Below are positions 17,626 to 26,987 of a DNA stretch of 64,000 nucleotides, piece by piece (the stretch's first letter is position 1; each line of letters opens with the position of its first letter). The notes below the pieces were generated by a model, which ran no database searches, had not been told where the DNA came from, and worked only from the letters and a program-made list of their open reading frames with translations. The DNA lies in NCBI GenBank assembly GCA_022722495.1, contig JAIJLI010000001.1, positions 13,466-77,465 on the forward strand, given 5' to 3'. This DNA is from Dialister sp. GTDB lineage: Bacteria > Bacillota > Negativicutes > Veillonellales > Dialisteraceae. Made by a program: the position numbers and the translations under genes.

Positions 17626-20600
17626 ATGGCAGATTCAGCATTAGGCAGTGCTCTTGTTATACCAGAGTCCGCATTGAAGAAAATCAAAGAGGCTGATGAT
17701 AAGTTGCAGAAGTTACAAGATACGGCTAAAAATACCGCGTCTAGTGTAACACAATCTTTCAAGGATATGTCTGTTGGTACTAAGCCGTTCCTTGATTCTT
17801 TAGACCAAGTTATAGCAAAACTCGCAACAATCAACGCATCTGCTTCAAATGCAAGCAGTGGTATCTCAAACGTAGGTGCGAGTGCAGGTAACATGAACAA
17901 TAACATTACGTCAGCAGCACAGAACATTCAAAATATGGTAGCACAGCTATCTAAGATGAATGGTTCTGGCACTAGTGGTATTATGCAAGCGGCACTTGCA
18001 TTTCAGAGATTACAGGAATCGGCAAAGGGTGCTAGCGGTATGAATATTGCTGAGTTAAAGCAAGAAATTGGTTCTATTGAAAGTATGTTGCGAGATACAA
18101 CACAAAATCTCACCAAGGCAGACCAAGATGCACTTATTAAGCGAAAGAAGTCATTACAGGATGAGTTACGATACCAGCAGCAGATGTATAATGAACGTGC
18201 TGTTGCTTTTCAGAAGGCTCTTGATAAGATGGTTAGTGCAGAACAATCTTACAACAACAAACAGAGAAAGGCATACGCTGATAGAGCAAAAGACTATCAG
18301 ACGAGAAATAACAAGGCAAACACTACATATCAAGGCGCGCTTGATTTCTCTGCTTCTGCAAATACGCTCAACCGCCAAGTACGCGCTATAGAATATCTGA
18401 AAGAGGCTCGTATGAAGTTGTCTCAAACCGATGCTGATTATAAGCGAAAATTGGATATTCTTAATGCTGCCATTGAGCAACATAACAAAAACTTGAAAGA
18501 GGCTGGTGTTAATTCTCGCGCGTTGACCGAACAAACATCATATATGGCTGGATATATGTCACGTTGGGCACAGCGTATGGCATTTGCATTCTCAGTGGGT
18601 TCTGTCAAGAATTTTGTCGAGCAGATTGCATCAGTCAGAGGTCAGTTTGAACTTTCAGAGCGTTCACTCGAAGCTATCTTGCAGAACAAGCCAAAGGCAG
18701 ACGAGATTTTCAACAAGACAGTAGAACTTGCCGTTAAATCACCTTTCCGTATCAAGGACTTGGTGGATTACACACGACAACTTTCTGCTTACCGAATTGA
18801 GTCTGATAAACTTTATGATACAACCAAACGACTTGCCGATGTTTCAGCAGGTCTTGGCGTTGATATGGGAAGACTTATCCTTGCATACGGACAAGTCAAG
18901 GCTGCTGCATACCTTCGCGGTTCTGAGGTTCGTCAGTTTACTGAGGCTGGTATCAATATGTATGGTGAGTTGCAACAATACTTTAAGGAAGTTAAGGGAG
19001 AAGCGTACACGACCGCGCAGATTGTTGATATGATTTCCAAGCGTAAGGTTACATTTGAGGATGTTGAGGCAATATTCCAACGTATGACCGATAAGGGTGG
19101 AACATTCTACAATATGCAAGAGATTCAGGCTGAAACTCTCCAAGGTAAGATTTCCAACTTGAAGGATGCTTTCGATGTGATGCTTAATGATATTGGCAAG
19201 GCTAACGAAGGCACAATGAAGGGGATGGTAAGCTGGGGTACTTCTATGCTTGATAATTGGAAAGCACTTGCAGAAATAGGAAAAGCTCTTATACCTATTC
19301 TTATTGCTATAAAGGCTAACTCTATGTTTGCAAAGACTAGTCTCGGACAAGCTTTTTCGCAAGCATCTGGCACAGGTATCGTGAGATACAAGGCTCTTTT
19401 CGTAAATTCCTTAGATGGAATGAAAAAAGCTCTTAAAGATTTTGGCGGTCTCGTTAAAAGTTCATTATCAGGTATAGGTGTAGGTCTCGCTATTTACGCT
19501 GTAGCAGAAGTAATAACTACCGTTTATGATAAGATTTCCAAGTACAACGAAAATGTACGTAAAGCCGAAGAAGAAACCATAAAGGCAAAGGGCGCAATAG
19601 GTGCTTTAGCTGGAACGTACAACGACCTTGCAAATGCAGCCACAAATGCAAATGGCAAATTAGAAGGAAAGGATTTAGAAAAGAATGTCGAAGATAGACG
19701 TACAACGTTACAAAAGCTTATTGATGCCGCATCAAAAGACGGACTGACTTTCAAAATCAATGTAGATACTCTCGATGTAAGCCAGCTTAACACTACTTTC
19801 AGTAAGGTTGAGAAAGAATATAAAGATTTCATTGATAGTATTGAGGTTATCAGAAGAAATTACGCCAAGAATGATGCTTGGAATACTTGGTTTACAGATG
19901 GTCTTGATGATGATGCAGGCGATTACAAGGATGCTGTGATTGATGCTCTCGCAAAGTCTTCGCAAATGGAGAGAGTTGTAGCAAACATTAACGCAAACTA
20001 TAAACAAGCCACTTCGACCACGAAGAAATACTTTGATGAGATACGTGCAGGTCAAAAGGATAACGAATCCAACATTGACTATATGACACGTATGTATGAG
20101 TTGATAAAGAAAATCAACATAGCACAAGGCGGCAGCGACTATAAAATGCCATCTTTCATTGGTACTTCGCAAGCTGATTTCAATGACCTTATCCGTGCGA
20201 TGAACAGCGTACAAAATAAGGCGCAAGAATTGAACAGCGAGTTTGATGCTGTATTTGGAAACCTAAGAAAAAAATATAGCAATGACCCTATAAAAATACA
20301 AGGCGTAATTGACAGAATTGCGGCAGAGCGCGATTGGAATCAATATGAGAGAGACCTTGCTTATAGACACTTTGGTATAAATGTTTCCATCAATAAAAAC
20401 TCGATGGAGAAAGAAGTAAACTGGGTTGATGATTATCTCTCTGGTTTCTTTGCAAAGAAAAAGTATGGCATCAATCTCGTTGTCAAGGAGATTACAAACG
20501 ATAAGGCTCTTGAAAGTTTCCTTGAAAAAGGTGATGATGCGGCTAAAGCTGCAAAGAATTGGCGTGAACTCGAAAAACGTTTGGCTTCCGTAGGAAAGAA

Positions 20601-23289
20601 CACGAAGAAAATCAAAGTTGATGATTCTATCCGAAAGATGTTCAAAGCAGGTGACCCACGTTTAGGTGGAAACACTATAGATGTTTCAACTTTGCGCCAA
20701 ATGGTTCGCGAATACAAGAATGCTGCAACTGCCACCGCAAAGGGATTAGGAGTGAATCCTTTTGAAAAAGAAGACAAAAAAGCAGCAAAAAATGCGGCAA
20801 AAGAACAGCGTGATATTCTCAACGAGCGCATTTCTCTGTTGAAGGATATGAGTTCTGAATATCAGAAACTCATTAAATACGAAGGCGAAGAGCAAGCTAC
20901 AGCCGATGTTCGTAAGCACTTTGCGTTGGCGGCAAAGAATGTTGGTATGAATATAAACAACTTTATCCCAGACCGCCAGACTATTGCAAAGAAGATTGAA
21001 TATCTTGCAAGCCAATATAAGGAACTCGGAAAACGTGGCAGCGCATTACGCAACGCCACTGAAATCCGTCTTGATATTGATGAGGAATATTTCAAGCAAC
21101 AACTTGACGATGCGAAGAACAATGCGCAAGAAGCATTCTCACAGCTCGATTTGTTTAAGAAGCTCAAAGGAGAAGGTCTTTCTGATAGCATCATCAAAAG
21201 CATGTTCGGGGATTTGACTTCTTCTTTCGATGATGTGCGCAAGTCTATTACAGATGATTTTGAAGCAAAATGGGGTAAAGACCAAACTAAGTGGGGTGAT
21301 GATGTTGCAAAGGAATACACGTCACAAATGCAGAAACTTGATAAGGAAGTCTATCAAGACCAAGTTAATCAAGCGCAAGAGCTGATTAAGGCATACAAGC
21401 AGCAATTGACAGACCAGCTTCAACTCGACAGATGGTATATCAATGAGCGTTACAAGCTGCAAAACAATGCGAATATTGCCAAGAATCCTGATTTGCAAAG
21501 GCAGTTAAAGGAAAACTTGGATGCCCAATACAAGCAGAAAACAAGCAATAATAACTGGAAAGAGTTTCAGAACTCAGACATGTATGTTCGTTTGTTTGAT
21601 AATCTAGAGCAGGTTTCATCAAAGGCTCTTGACGCAATGGCAAAAAGATTGCAAGCTCTTCGTGTTGATTTGAAAAATCTAGACCCTAAAGATGCAAAGT
21701 CTATTGTTGAACAGATTAACAAAGTCAATGAAGTTCGTAATTCACGCAATCCTTTCAAGGCTTTCACTAGTGGACTTAAAGAAATGATTAAGGCTAGCAA
21801 AGACTTAAAGAAGTCGGGCGGCGTGGATAAATACGTAGAACTTAACGAACTTAGAGCAGATTTGACGAGCAAATTACAGAGCCAAAATGCCTATGTTGAG
21901 TCTTTGAAACATGAGTATAACGAACTAGCAAAGATTAAAGGCGCGGACGAAAGCGTTGTTGCAGCCTTAAAGTTGAAGTTGGCAACCAACAAAAGCATTC
22001 GCGACTCTTTAAAATCTCAGTTAAACATCACCGATGAGCAGATTGCAAAGCTCGGAACGATTATGACTGAGGAAGAGCAGGCGAAAGCTAAGTTCTCAAA
22101 ATCCGTGACGGATATTACAGACGTAGTTTCCACAATGGCTAACTCGTTTAATGCCCTGTTTGAGGCACTTAGCGGTTCTGATGCTAATTTAGAGAACACT
22201 CTGGATATTGTCAGCAGCATCGGTCAGGCAATCGGTTCGTACTATAGCGGGAACTATGCAGGTGTTGTATCGGGCGCAATGGGCGCGCTTACGGGCGTAG
22301 CTAAGCTCTTTAGCAACGAAGGAAAGATTGATAAGGAAATTGCACGCCAAGAACGCGCTGTAAATTCCTTGCAACACGCTTACGAAAAGCTTAAAAAGAG
22401 TATGGACGATGCCTTTGATACGCAAAAGCTCTACGAATACAACCAAAAATCGGTCGATGCCCTTAAAAAGCAGCAGAAGGCGTACCAAGCAATGATTAAC
22501 GCAGAGCGCGGTCGCAAGAAACCTGATGAAGGTAAGATTCAAGAATGGGAACAGCAGATTGATGATTTGAACACAACAATCCAAGAATTAGGTGAGTCTA
22601 TGACAGAAGCACTTGGCGGCTTCGGTTCTCAGTCTAACTACAAATCTGCTGCTGAAGCTTTCTCGGAAGCGTGGGTAGATGCTTTCAATGAAGGCAGTGA
22701 TGCACTCGAAGCACTCAATAATAAGTTTGACGAGTATTTCAACACAATGCTCACAAAGCAGTTGATGAATAGAGCTACTTCAAAATACATTCAGCCTATC
22801 CTTGAAGCATTCGACAAAGCGGTATCTGAGGGCAGCGAAGGTGGAAACAATGGTCTTGACGTTACCAAGAAAGAACTCGAAGGTATCAAGGAACTGAAAG
22901 ACAAGAATCTTGCATTATTCAATGAGTATGCAAAGAACTTGATGGATGTTCTCAACGTCAAGCCTACTGGCAGTTCAAATATCTCTGCTTTGCAGCAAGG
23001 TATTCAGTCTGTTACAGAATCAACCGCACAGGCTTTGGAATCGATACTCAATTCACTCAGGTTTTATGTAGCCACTCAACAAGCAGATGTCCGCATCATC
23101 CGCGACACTCTGTTAGAAAAGCTCGGCAATAGTATCAACGCGATAACACAAGATACATCAAGCAGTCCTGTACTCATTGAGTTGAGATTGCAGACAACAA
23201 TACTTACTGATATTCGCGACACTCTGTCCAGCTGTGTAAAGGGCGGTCACAAGCAAGGAAGAAATGGTATCAAGGTATTTATGAATTAG
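17626..23289 (+). CDS. Tail tape measure protein
   Basis: 1887 residues. Long coiled-coil segments rich in Ala, Gln, Lys and Glu cover residues 10-280 and most of 1000-1800. Two hydrophobic stretches near residues 547-566 (KALIPILIAIKANS) and 610-635 (GIGVGLAIYAVAEVITTV) could span a membrane during DNA injection. In long-tailed phages the length of this protein sets tail length. At the usual 0.15 nm per residue it would correspond to a tail of very roughly 280 nm. It ends with TAG and is followed by a strong hairpin terminator. The gene ends the rightward late block. Confidence 0.92.
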   Translation: MADSALGSALVIPESALKKIKEADDKLQKLQDTAKNTASSVTQSFKDMSVGTKPFLDSLDQVIAKLATINASASNASSGISNVGASAGNMNNNITSAAQNIQNMVAQLSKMNGSGTSGIMQAALAFQRLQESAKGASGMNIAELKQEIGSIESMLRDTTQNLTKADQDALIKRKKSLQDELRYQQQMYNERAVAFQKALDKMVSAEQSYNNKQRKAYADRAKDYQTRNNKANTTYQGALDFSASANTLNRQVRAIEYLKEARMKLSQTDADYKRKLDILNAAIEQHNKNLKEAGVNSRALTEQTSYMAGYMSRWAQRMAFAFSVGSVKNFVEQIASVRGQFELSERSLEAILQNKPKADEIFNKTVELAVKSPFRIKDLVDYTRQLSAYRIESDKLYDTTKRLADVSAGLGVDMGRLILAYGQVKAAAYLRGSEVRQFTEAGINMYGELQQYFKEVKGEAYTTAQIVDMISKRKVTFEDVEAIFQRMTDKGGTFYNMQEIQAETLQGKISNLKDAFDVMLNDIGKANEGTMKGMVSWGTSMLDNWKALAEIGKALIPILIAIKANSMFAKTSLGQAFSQASGTGIVRYKALFVNSLDGMKKALKDFGGLVKSSLSGIGVGLAIYAVAEVITTVYDKISKYNENVRKAEEETIKAKGAIGALAGTYNDLANAATNANGKLEGKDLEKNVEDRRTTLQKLIDAASKDGLTFKINVDTLDVSQLNTTFSKVEKEYKDFIDSIEVIRRNYAKNDAWNTWFTDGLDDDAGDYKDAVIDALAKSSQMERVVANINANYKQATSTTKKYFDEIRAGQKDNESNIDYMTRMYELIKKINIAQGGSDYKMPSFIGTSQADFNDLIRAMNSVQNKAQELNSEFDAVFGNLRKKYSNDPIKIQGVIDRIAAERDWNQYERDLAYRHFGINVSINKNSMEKEVNWVDDYLSGFFAKKKYGINLVVKEITNDKALESFLEKGDDAAKAAKNWRELEKRLASVGKNTKKIKVDDSIRKMFKAGDPRLGGNTIDVSTLRQMVREYKNAATATAKGLGVNPFEKEDKKAAKNAAKEQRDILNERISLLKDMSSEYQKLIKYEGEEQATADVRKHFALAAKNVGMNINNFIPDRQTIAKKIEYLASQYKELGKRGSALRNATEIRLDIDEEYFKQQLDDAKNNAQEAFSQLDLFKKLKGEGLSDSIIKSMFGDLTSSFDDVRKSITDDFEAKWGKDQTKWGDDVAKEYTSQMQKLDKEVYQDQVNQAQELIKAYKQQLTDQLQLDRWYINERYKLQNNANIAKNPDLQRQLKENLDAQYKQKTSNNNWKEFQNSDMYVRLFDNLEQVSSKALDAMAKRLQALRVDLKNLDPKDAKSIVEQINKVNEVRNSRNPFKAFTSGLKEMIKASKDLKKSGGVDKYVELNELRADLTSKLQSQNAYVESLKHEYNELAKIKGADESVVAALKLKLATNKSIRDSLKSQLNITDEQIAKLGTIMTEEEQAKAKFSKSVTDITDVVSTMANSFNALFEALSGSDANLENTLDIVSSIGQAIGSYYSGNYAGVVSGAMGALTGVAKLFSNEGKIDKEIARQERAVNSLQHAYEKLKKSMDDAFDTQKLYEYNQKSVDALKKQQKAYQAMINAERGRKKPDEGKIQEWEQQIDDLNTTIQELGESMTEALGGFGSQSNYKSAAEAFSEAWVDAFNEGSDALEALNNKFDEYFNTMLTKQLMNRATSKYIQPILEAFDKAVSEGSEGGNNGLDVTKKELEGIKELKDKNLALFNEYAKNLMDVLNVKPTGSSNISALQQGIQSVTESTAQALESILNSLRFYVATQQADVRIIRDTLLEKLGNSINAITQDTSSSPVLIELRLQTTILTDIRDTLSSCVKGGHKQGRNGIKVFMN

Positions 23290-23314
23290 TTTTCTGTGTT
23301 CTATATATAAAATT

Positions 23315-23352
23315 AGGGCAAGCTCGGTTTCACAACTGAACTTGCCCTTTTT
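23315..23352. terminator. Bidirectional intrinsic terminator
   Basis: Perfect 8-bp stem AGGGCAAG / CTTGCCCT (23315-23322 with 23341-23348), followed by a T run on the plus strand. It ends the tape-measure transcript. The opposite strand is AT-rich, and the leftward operon stops 150 bases to the right. Confidence 0.8.
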
Positions 23353-23500
23353 AATCAACATAAATCTAACTAAACCTTAACTAATATAAAAAGTAAAATT
23401 ACACTTTATGTCTGTGTTGTACCGCCGTACACTCTAAGAACTAGAAAATAATATAAATATTCTTTTTTCCAACTTTGCTATTTAAATGAGCTGTAAGGCA

Positions 23501-24034
23501 TTATTTCAGTTCATCCTTACAACTATTCCATTCTGACACATAAATCGTTCCTGTCGTCATATTTGCGTCATCGTAGCTAATGATTTTAACATCATTATCC
23601 TCTCCGTACTCTATGAGGTCACATTTTCCTTTGCATTCGATGCGAACTTCACTCTTTCCGCACACGTAAATGCGAGTAACCATATTCTCTGGAACTTCAA
23701 TCTCCAAATCCTTGCAGTACGCGACAAGAATAATCGTAGAGCGCACCTTGACAACTCCATGAGCACCTATATACATTTCGCTAGTATATCCGTGCTCGTT
23801 ACATTGATAGAATCCATTGGCAAACTCACCAAACTCTTTCAAAAGGTACTCTTTTGACAATCCCCATCCGAAAGCTATAGAATCAGCCATAAACTCAATT
23901 CCGTTTGAATCAAGAGCCATATTTACCAATTCTCGCTTACTCGCGGCAGAATCCCATTTCCCTTTATATTCTCCGCACAATCCCAATCTTATGGCATTGC
24001 GCTTCAACGTCAATAATTCATTGTTATTCCCCAT
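23501..24034 (-). CDS. Hypothetical phage protein, beta-rich C-terminus
   Basis: A 177-residue protein, last gene of the leftward operon. The N-terminal 75 residues are helical (ELLTLKRNAIRLGLCGEYKGKWDSAASKRELVNMAL). The C-terminal half is a regular run of short strands (VKVRSTIILVAYCKDLEIEVPENMVTRIYVCGKSEVRIECKGKCDLIEYGEDNDVKIISYDD), like a small beta-helix. The first half recalls proteins that count or place residues in host 'leucine-rich' families, but no family is recognised. It overlaps the upstream gene by 11 bases. Confidence 0.6.
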   Translation of the reverse strand: MGNNNELLTLKRNAIRLGLCGEYKGKWDSAASKRELVNMALDSNGIEFMADSIAFGWGLSKEYLLKEFGEFANGFYQCNEHGYTSEMYIGAHGVVKVRSTIILVAYCKDLEIEVPENMVTRIYVCGKSEVRIECKGKCDLIEYGEDNDVKIISYDDANMTTGTIYVSEWNSCKDELK

Positions 24035-24371
24035 ACCATTCTCTCAATCTATCGTTAATTAAAGTGTTCACATACGCATAGGTTTTGTCGTAACCGACAA
24101 GTTCGTGACACTTGCGGACGCATCGCATAGCAGATTTCTCGTTAATGTCCGCGCGCTGTGCGATAACGGCATAGGAAAAACCATAGCGATTGTGTAGAAC
24201 GTCAAGAACAAAGTTTCTTGCTACCGCTCTCGCAAAAGGAATATTAGTGTTGCCGACATATAAATCGTCAGCATTGACTCCTTCTTTCTCTTCGGTACTC
24301 ATAGCTGTGTTCACTTGTTCGCAAACCATCCGTTCTACCTTATCCATCGTATCATTACCTAAGTACACCAT
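24024..24371 (-). CDS. DnaA domain IV-like DNA-binding protein
   Basis: A 115-residue protein. Residues 48-100 (FARAVARNFVLDVLHNRYGFSYAVIAQRADINEKSAMRCVRKCHEL) follow the pattern of the DnaA C-terminal helix-turn-helix: a helix, a basic loop, 'S...IA...' and a 'T/S.....R..' recognition helix. The AAA+ ATPase part of DnaA is absent. It could bind phage origin or DnaA-box DNA and control replication. This is inferred from pattern only; the alternative is an ordinary HTH regulator. Confidence 0.5.
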   Translation of the reverse strand: MVYLGNDTMDKVERMVCEQVNTAMSTEEKEGVNADDLYVGNTNIPFARAVARNFVLDVLHNRYGFSYAVIAQRADINEKSAMRCVRKCHELVGYDKTYAYVNTLINDRLREWYGE

Positions 24372-24376
24372 ATCCG

Positions 24377-24709
24377 TTATATCTTATTTTTATCTTTATA
24401 AACGTAACCTACCGTATCACAAGGGTATTTATCATCTGGTGATAAAACACCTGCATCTTCCATCTTCTGCCTGAAATCCACAGAAACCATAGGAACTAAC
24501 TTGTGCAATCTAGAACCATCGGCGGCAGCCCAAATCGGTTTTAGATACTGAACAGGATTCTTAACCTTTACACCATCCCATTTTATTCCGTTCTGAATGA
24601 ATGGTATAAAGATACCGTCTCGCTTCACTCCGTTAGCATCACACATCCTTACAATTCTGTAATCTCGGAATAGTCCGTATTTCAGTTCTATATACCATTC
24701 ATTATACAT
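24377..24709 (-). CDS. Hypothetical phage protein
   Basis: A 110-residue protein, MYNEWYIELKYGLFRDYRIVRMCD. It has an N-terminal beta hairpin, VSVDFRQKMEDAGVLSPDDKYP and a basic end. Its ATG is preceded by AGGAATAGCTT, a leader shared with two other genes of this operon. No family is recognised. Confidence 0.6.
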   Translation of the reverse strand: MYNEWYIELKYGLFRDYRIVRMCDANGVKRDGIFIPFIQNGIKWDGVKVKNPVQYLKPIWAAADGSRLHKLVPMVSVDFRQKMEDAGVLSPDDKYPCDTVGYVYKDKNKI

Positions 24710-24712
24710 AAG

Positions 24713-25288
24713 CTATTCCTTTCCTTGATTAAGAGCCTCGGCTGCTTGCTCTGCCAATATTGCTTGCTGACCGTGCTCAAAGTTCTTCTTCAAGTCTTCC
24801 TCTGTCTCTTCGGAAACTGGAGTGTTCATTACAGTTTCCAACTCTCTCTGCATACGACCGATGTAATCCATCTTGTTCTTTGCGAACTTTACAGCATCAT
24901 CTGCATCAGTGAACGCTGTAATCGGATGAGTAATGTTTGCTTCTGTGATGATAACCATACTATCAAGCATATCCTGATAAGTAACATCTGTCTCAGGGAA
25001 AATATCATTCTCTTTCCCCTTTACTTCGTTCTTCATCGCGACAAGATTTTCAAGCCACGCGAATGTTGTAGTGGTAAGCGCGTGTCCTTCCATATCAACA
25101 CCGCCCCAACGCTTAAAACGTGCTTCAAATCCAATATGTGTGTGGAAAATAGCACAATCCTCCAAAATTACGATGAAAAAATGACCGAAGTCGGTAACAC
25201 TTTCAACATCTTTCTTGTTGATTCCGTCAACAACTTTAAGCAAACCTGCATTGTTGTCAACAGTCTTCTTTTTTGCAATTCTAGCCAT
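24713..25288 (-). CDS. Hypothetical phage protein, alpha/beta
   Basis: A 191-residue protein. The first 80 residues include FGHFFIVILEDCAIFHTHIGFEARFKRWGG. The rest is helical and acidic (KFAKNKMDYIGRMQRELETVMNTP, EETEEDLKKNFEHGQQAILAEQAAEALNQ). The C-terminal part is likely a coiled coil. Possibly a DNA- or protein-binding accessory factor; no family recognised. Ten bases separate it from the upstream gene. Confidence 0.6.
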   Translation of the reverse strand: MARIAKKKTVDNNAGLLKVVDGINKKDVESVTDFGHFFIVILEDCAIFHTHIGFEARFKRWGGVDMEGHALTTTTFAWLENLVAMKNEVKGKENDIFPETDVTYQDMLDSMVIITEANITHPITAFTDADDAVKFAKNKMDYIGRMQRELETVMNTPVSEETEEDLKKNFEHGQQAILAEQAAEALNQGKE

Positions 25289-25298
25289 AACTATATAT

Positions 25299-25568
25299 TT
25301 ATTCTTGTTCTACAATCGTTTTGTACTCGAAGTTTCTACATGAAGGATTTTCTTTCGATGTGTATCTCTTCTCCGTGGTATTATGGCAAACCCCATCTTT
25401 GAAGAAGAAACAATCCTTGCACGTATATACCAGCGGAATAATGTCTCCGCAAGCATCATTGTCAGGATTTACGTATGTGTATAAGTTTTTGCCCATGCAA
25501 TATGGAAACTCAGAATCTTCATCATTCAACAATACGCAATCCTTGCAAGTGTAATCAGTCTGTTCCAT
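25299..25568 (-). CDS. Cys-rich small protein, probable zinc binder
   Basis: An 89-residue protein with two similar Cys modules, YTCKDCVLLNDEDSEFPYCMGK and YTCKDCFFFKDGVCHNTTEKR, each with CxxC and a downstream Cys. The internal repeat suggests two small zinc ribbons. The gene overlaps the DUF1599 gene start by 14 bases. No known function; nucleic-acid or protein binding is plausible. Confidence 0.6.
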   Translation of the reverse strand: MEQTDYTCKDCVLLNDEDSEFPYCMGKNLYTYVNPDNDACGDIIPLVYTCKDCFFFKDGVCHNTTEKRYTSKENPSCRNFEYKTIVEQE

Positions 25569-26109
25569 GTTCCTTACGTTTTTGATATTCCATCAATGTC
25601 AAGATACAATAGTTAGCGCAGTCAAGAAGAGCATCTTCCAATGGCTCGTTAGCAACTTGCGCTTCATTATCCTTCAACGTCTTGATACGATTCACTTTCT
25701 CCCGTATCTTTCCGTAGCCGTAGTTGATACCAAGCTCATCATACATTTCGGAAAAAGCATTCCCATAATCACGATTTTTCTTGATGTATGTATCATGCAA
25801 GTTATTGAGAATATTTCCATGCATTTCAATGTCGGAATTTATATCTATTTTATGATTATCGGCAACTGGTGCTACTATATCGAACTCTGTACCAAACATC
25901 ATAATATCTTCCTCGCAAAAACGAGCGAAATACTTGTAATCTGTGCTAACAGATGTACATATATAAACATCAGCATCCTTTCTCTCGGCATTGAACAGAA
26001 TAGGGGTGCTGCCGTCCTGAATACCTATCGGGTCAAAATTGCATTTTAAACAATCATTTCGTGTGATGTAAAATCGCAGCCCAACCTTAATATCTTCTTT
26101 CTTAATCAT
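25555..26109 (-). CDS. DUF1599 (nucleotide-modification-associated) protein
   Basis: A 184-residue protein. Residues 95-180 (LNNLHDTYIKKNRDYGNAFSEMYDELGINYGYGKIREKVNRIKTL, EPLEDALLDCANYCILTLMEY) match the DUF1599 pattern: 'K..DYG..f.......G......i..K..R...L', then 'E...D...DlanY..l.l'. This domain is found in phages beside genes for modified-nucleotide synthesis and is related to MazG/dUTPase-like all-alpha folds. It may control nucleotide pools or base modification. No obvious base-modifying partner is seen in the window. The start carries the AGGAAATAGCTT leader. Confidence 0.7.
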   Translation of the reverse strand: MIKKEDIKVGLRFYITRNDCLKCNFDPIGIQDGSTPILFNAERKDADVYICTSVSTDYKYFARFCEEDIMMFGTEFDIVAPVADNHKIDINSDIEMHGNILNNLHDTYIKKNRDYGNAFSEMYDELGINYGYGKIREKVNRIKTLKDNEAQVANEPLEDALLDCANYCILTLMEYQKRKEHGTD

Positions 26110-26127
26110 AAGCTATTTCCTTCTATA

Positions 26128-26454
26128 TTAAACCCCAAAACAAAACCAAAGCAGACCATAAACTTTCATTTCTGCTTCCGAAAGTTGCTTAAAGCACTCA
26201 AAGTCATAGTCCTTATTTGCACAAACCCTAATTGGAGGTGTAAACTCTTTTTGCTTAACTGCTATTGTATATTCCGATTTGTGCGAAAAAACAGAATTCA
26301 TATCCTCAATAACCGCACACATAACCATTCCGTTCTCTCGGACATCCGCATTACTTTCTATTTGCTGCTTTAGCTTTCCGACGGAATTGTTTAGGAAAAA
26401 TTCTTTAGGTGCAAAGTAAATGTAACCAAGTTTTAATTTCTCGTTTTTATCCAT
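26128..26454 (-). CDS. Hypothetical phage protein
   Basis: A 108-residue protein, MDKNEKLKLGYIYFAPKEFFLNNS, with strands in the middle (MVMCAVIEDMNSVFSHKSEYTIAVKQ) and a short C-terminal helix. It has the AGGAATAGCTT leader before its ATG and is followed closely by the next start. No family recognised. Confidence 0.55.
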   Translation of the reverse strand: MDKNEKLKLGYIYFAPKEFFLNNSVGKLKQQIESNADVRENGMVMCAVIEDMNSVFSHKSEYTIAVKQKEFTPPIRVCANKDYDFECFKQLSEAEMKVYGLLWFCFGV

Positions 26455-26457
26455 AAG

Positions 26458-26850
26458 CTATTCCTCCTTATCTTTAATTTCAATGAAATCTCCAATGCCC
26501 AAACGAGCCTTGTTGATGCAAGACGCAATCCAGCCAATCAAGTAGGCAGAAGGCTCGTCGCCGTGCTCCATGCCAATGGCATTCTCGATGGCATCGCAGG
26601 CGTGAGAAGCCTCATGGCAGCAATAATCCATTGACATATCCTTCGAACATTGAAACGAAACTAGAACACCACGTCTGTTATCGCTCTTTCTGACAGCTTC
26701 GTCGTACGTAACACCGCCGTAATCTATATCAGGAGCCTTACACCCGTCAAAGCAGGAGTCTATCAGCTCTTTCAGGTCTTTACCGATGTGTACCCAAAGC
26801 TTCAAAGGGTAAATCCCGTTTCCGTATTCGTAATATCCTTTCTTCTTCAT
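26458..26850 (-). CDS. Putative HExxH metalloprotein
   Basis: A 130-residue protein. CCHEASHACDAIENAIG holds an HEASH motif of the HExxH zinc-metallopeptidase type. A downstream Glu (GMEHGDEPSAYLIGWIAS) could be the third ligand. The preceding strand MSMDYCCHEASHA resembles the active-site strand-helix of small zincin or IrrE-like domains. Peptidase activity is unproven; a structural zinc site is possible. The leader GTTGAGAATATG resembles that of the gene starting at 28873. Confidence 0.55.
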   Translation of the reverse strand: MKKKGYYEYGNGIYPLKLWVHIGKDLKELIDSCFDGCKAPDIDYGGVTYDEAVRKSDNRRGVLVSFQCSKDMSMDYCCHEASHACDAIENAIGMEHGDEPSAYLIGWIASCINKARLGIGDFIEIKDKEE

Positions 26851-26987
26851 ATTCTCAACTATTTATATTTATGTAAAACAGAACGTGTGGGCTTCGATTC
26901 CCACTATATCTCTTCTCTCGCTTATGCGATACGGATATACAGCAACTCGTCTCGCTCGGTATGCCATCACTGCATTTCTTGGCAGTG

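Noticed and set aside
26885-26987. T-arm-like sequence GTGGGCTTCGATTCCCAC
   Set aside because: No matching acceptor, D or anticodon arm could be found on either strand; taken as chance.
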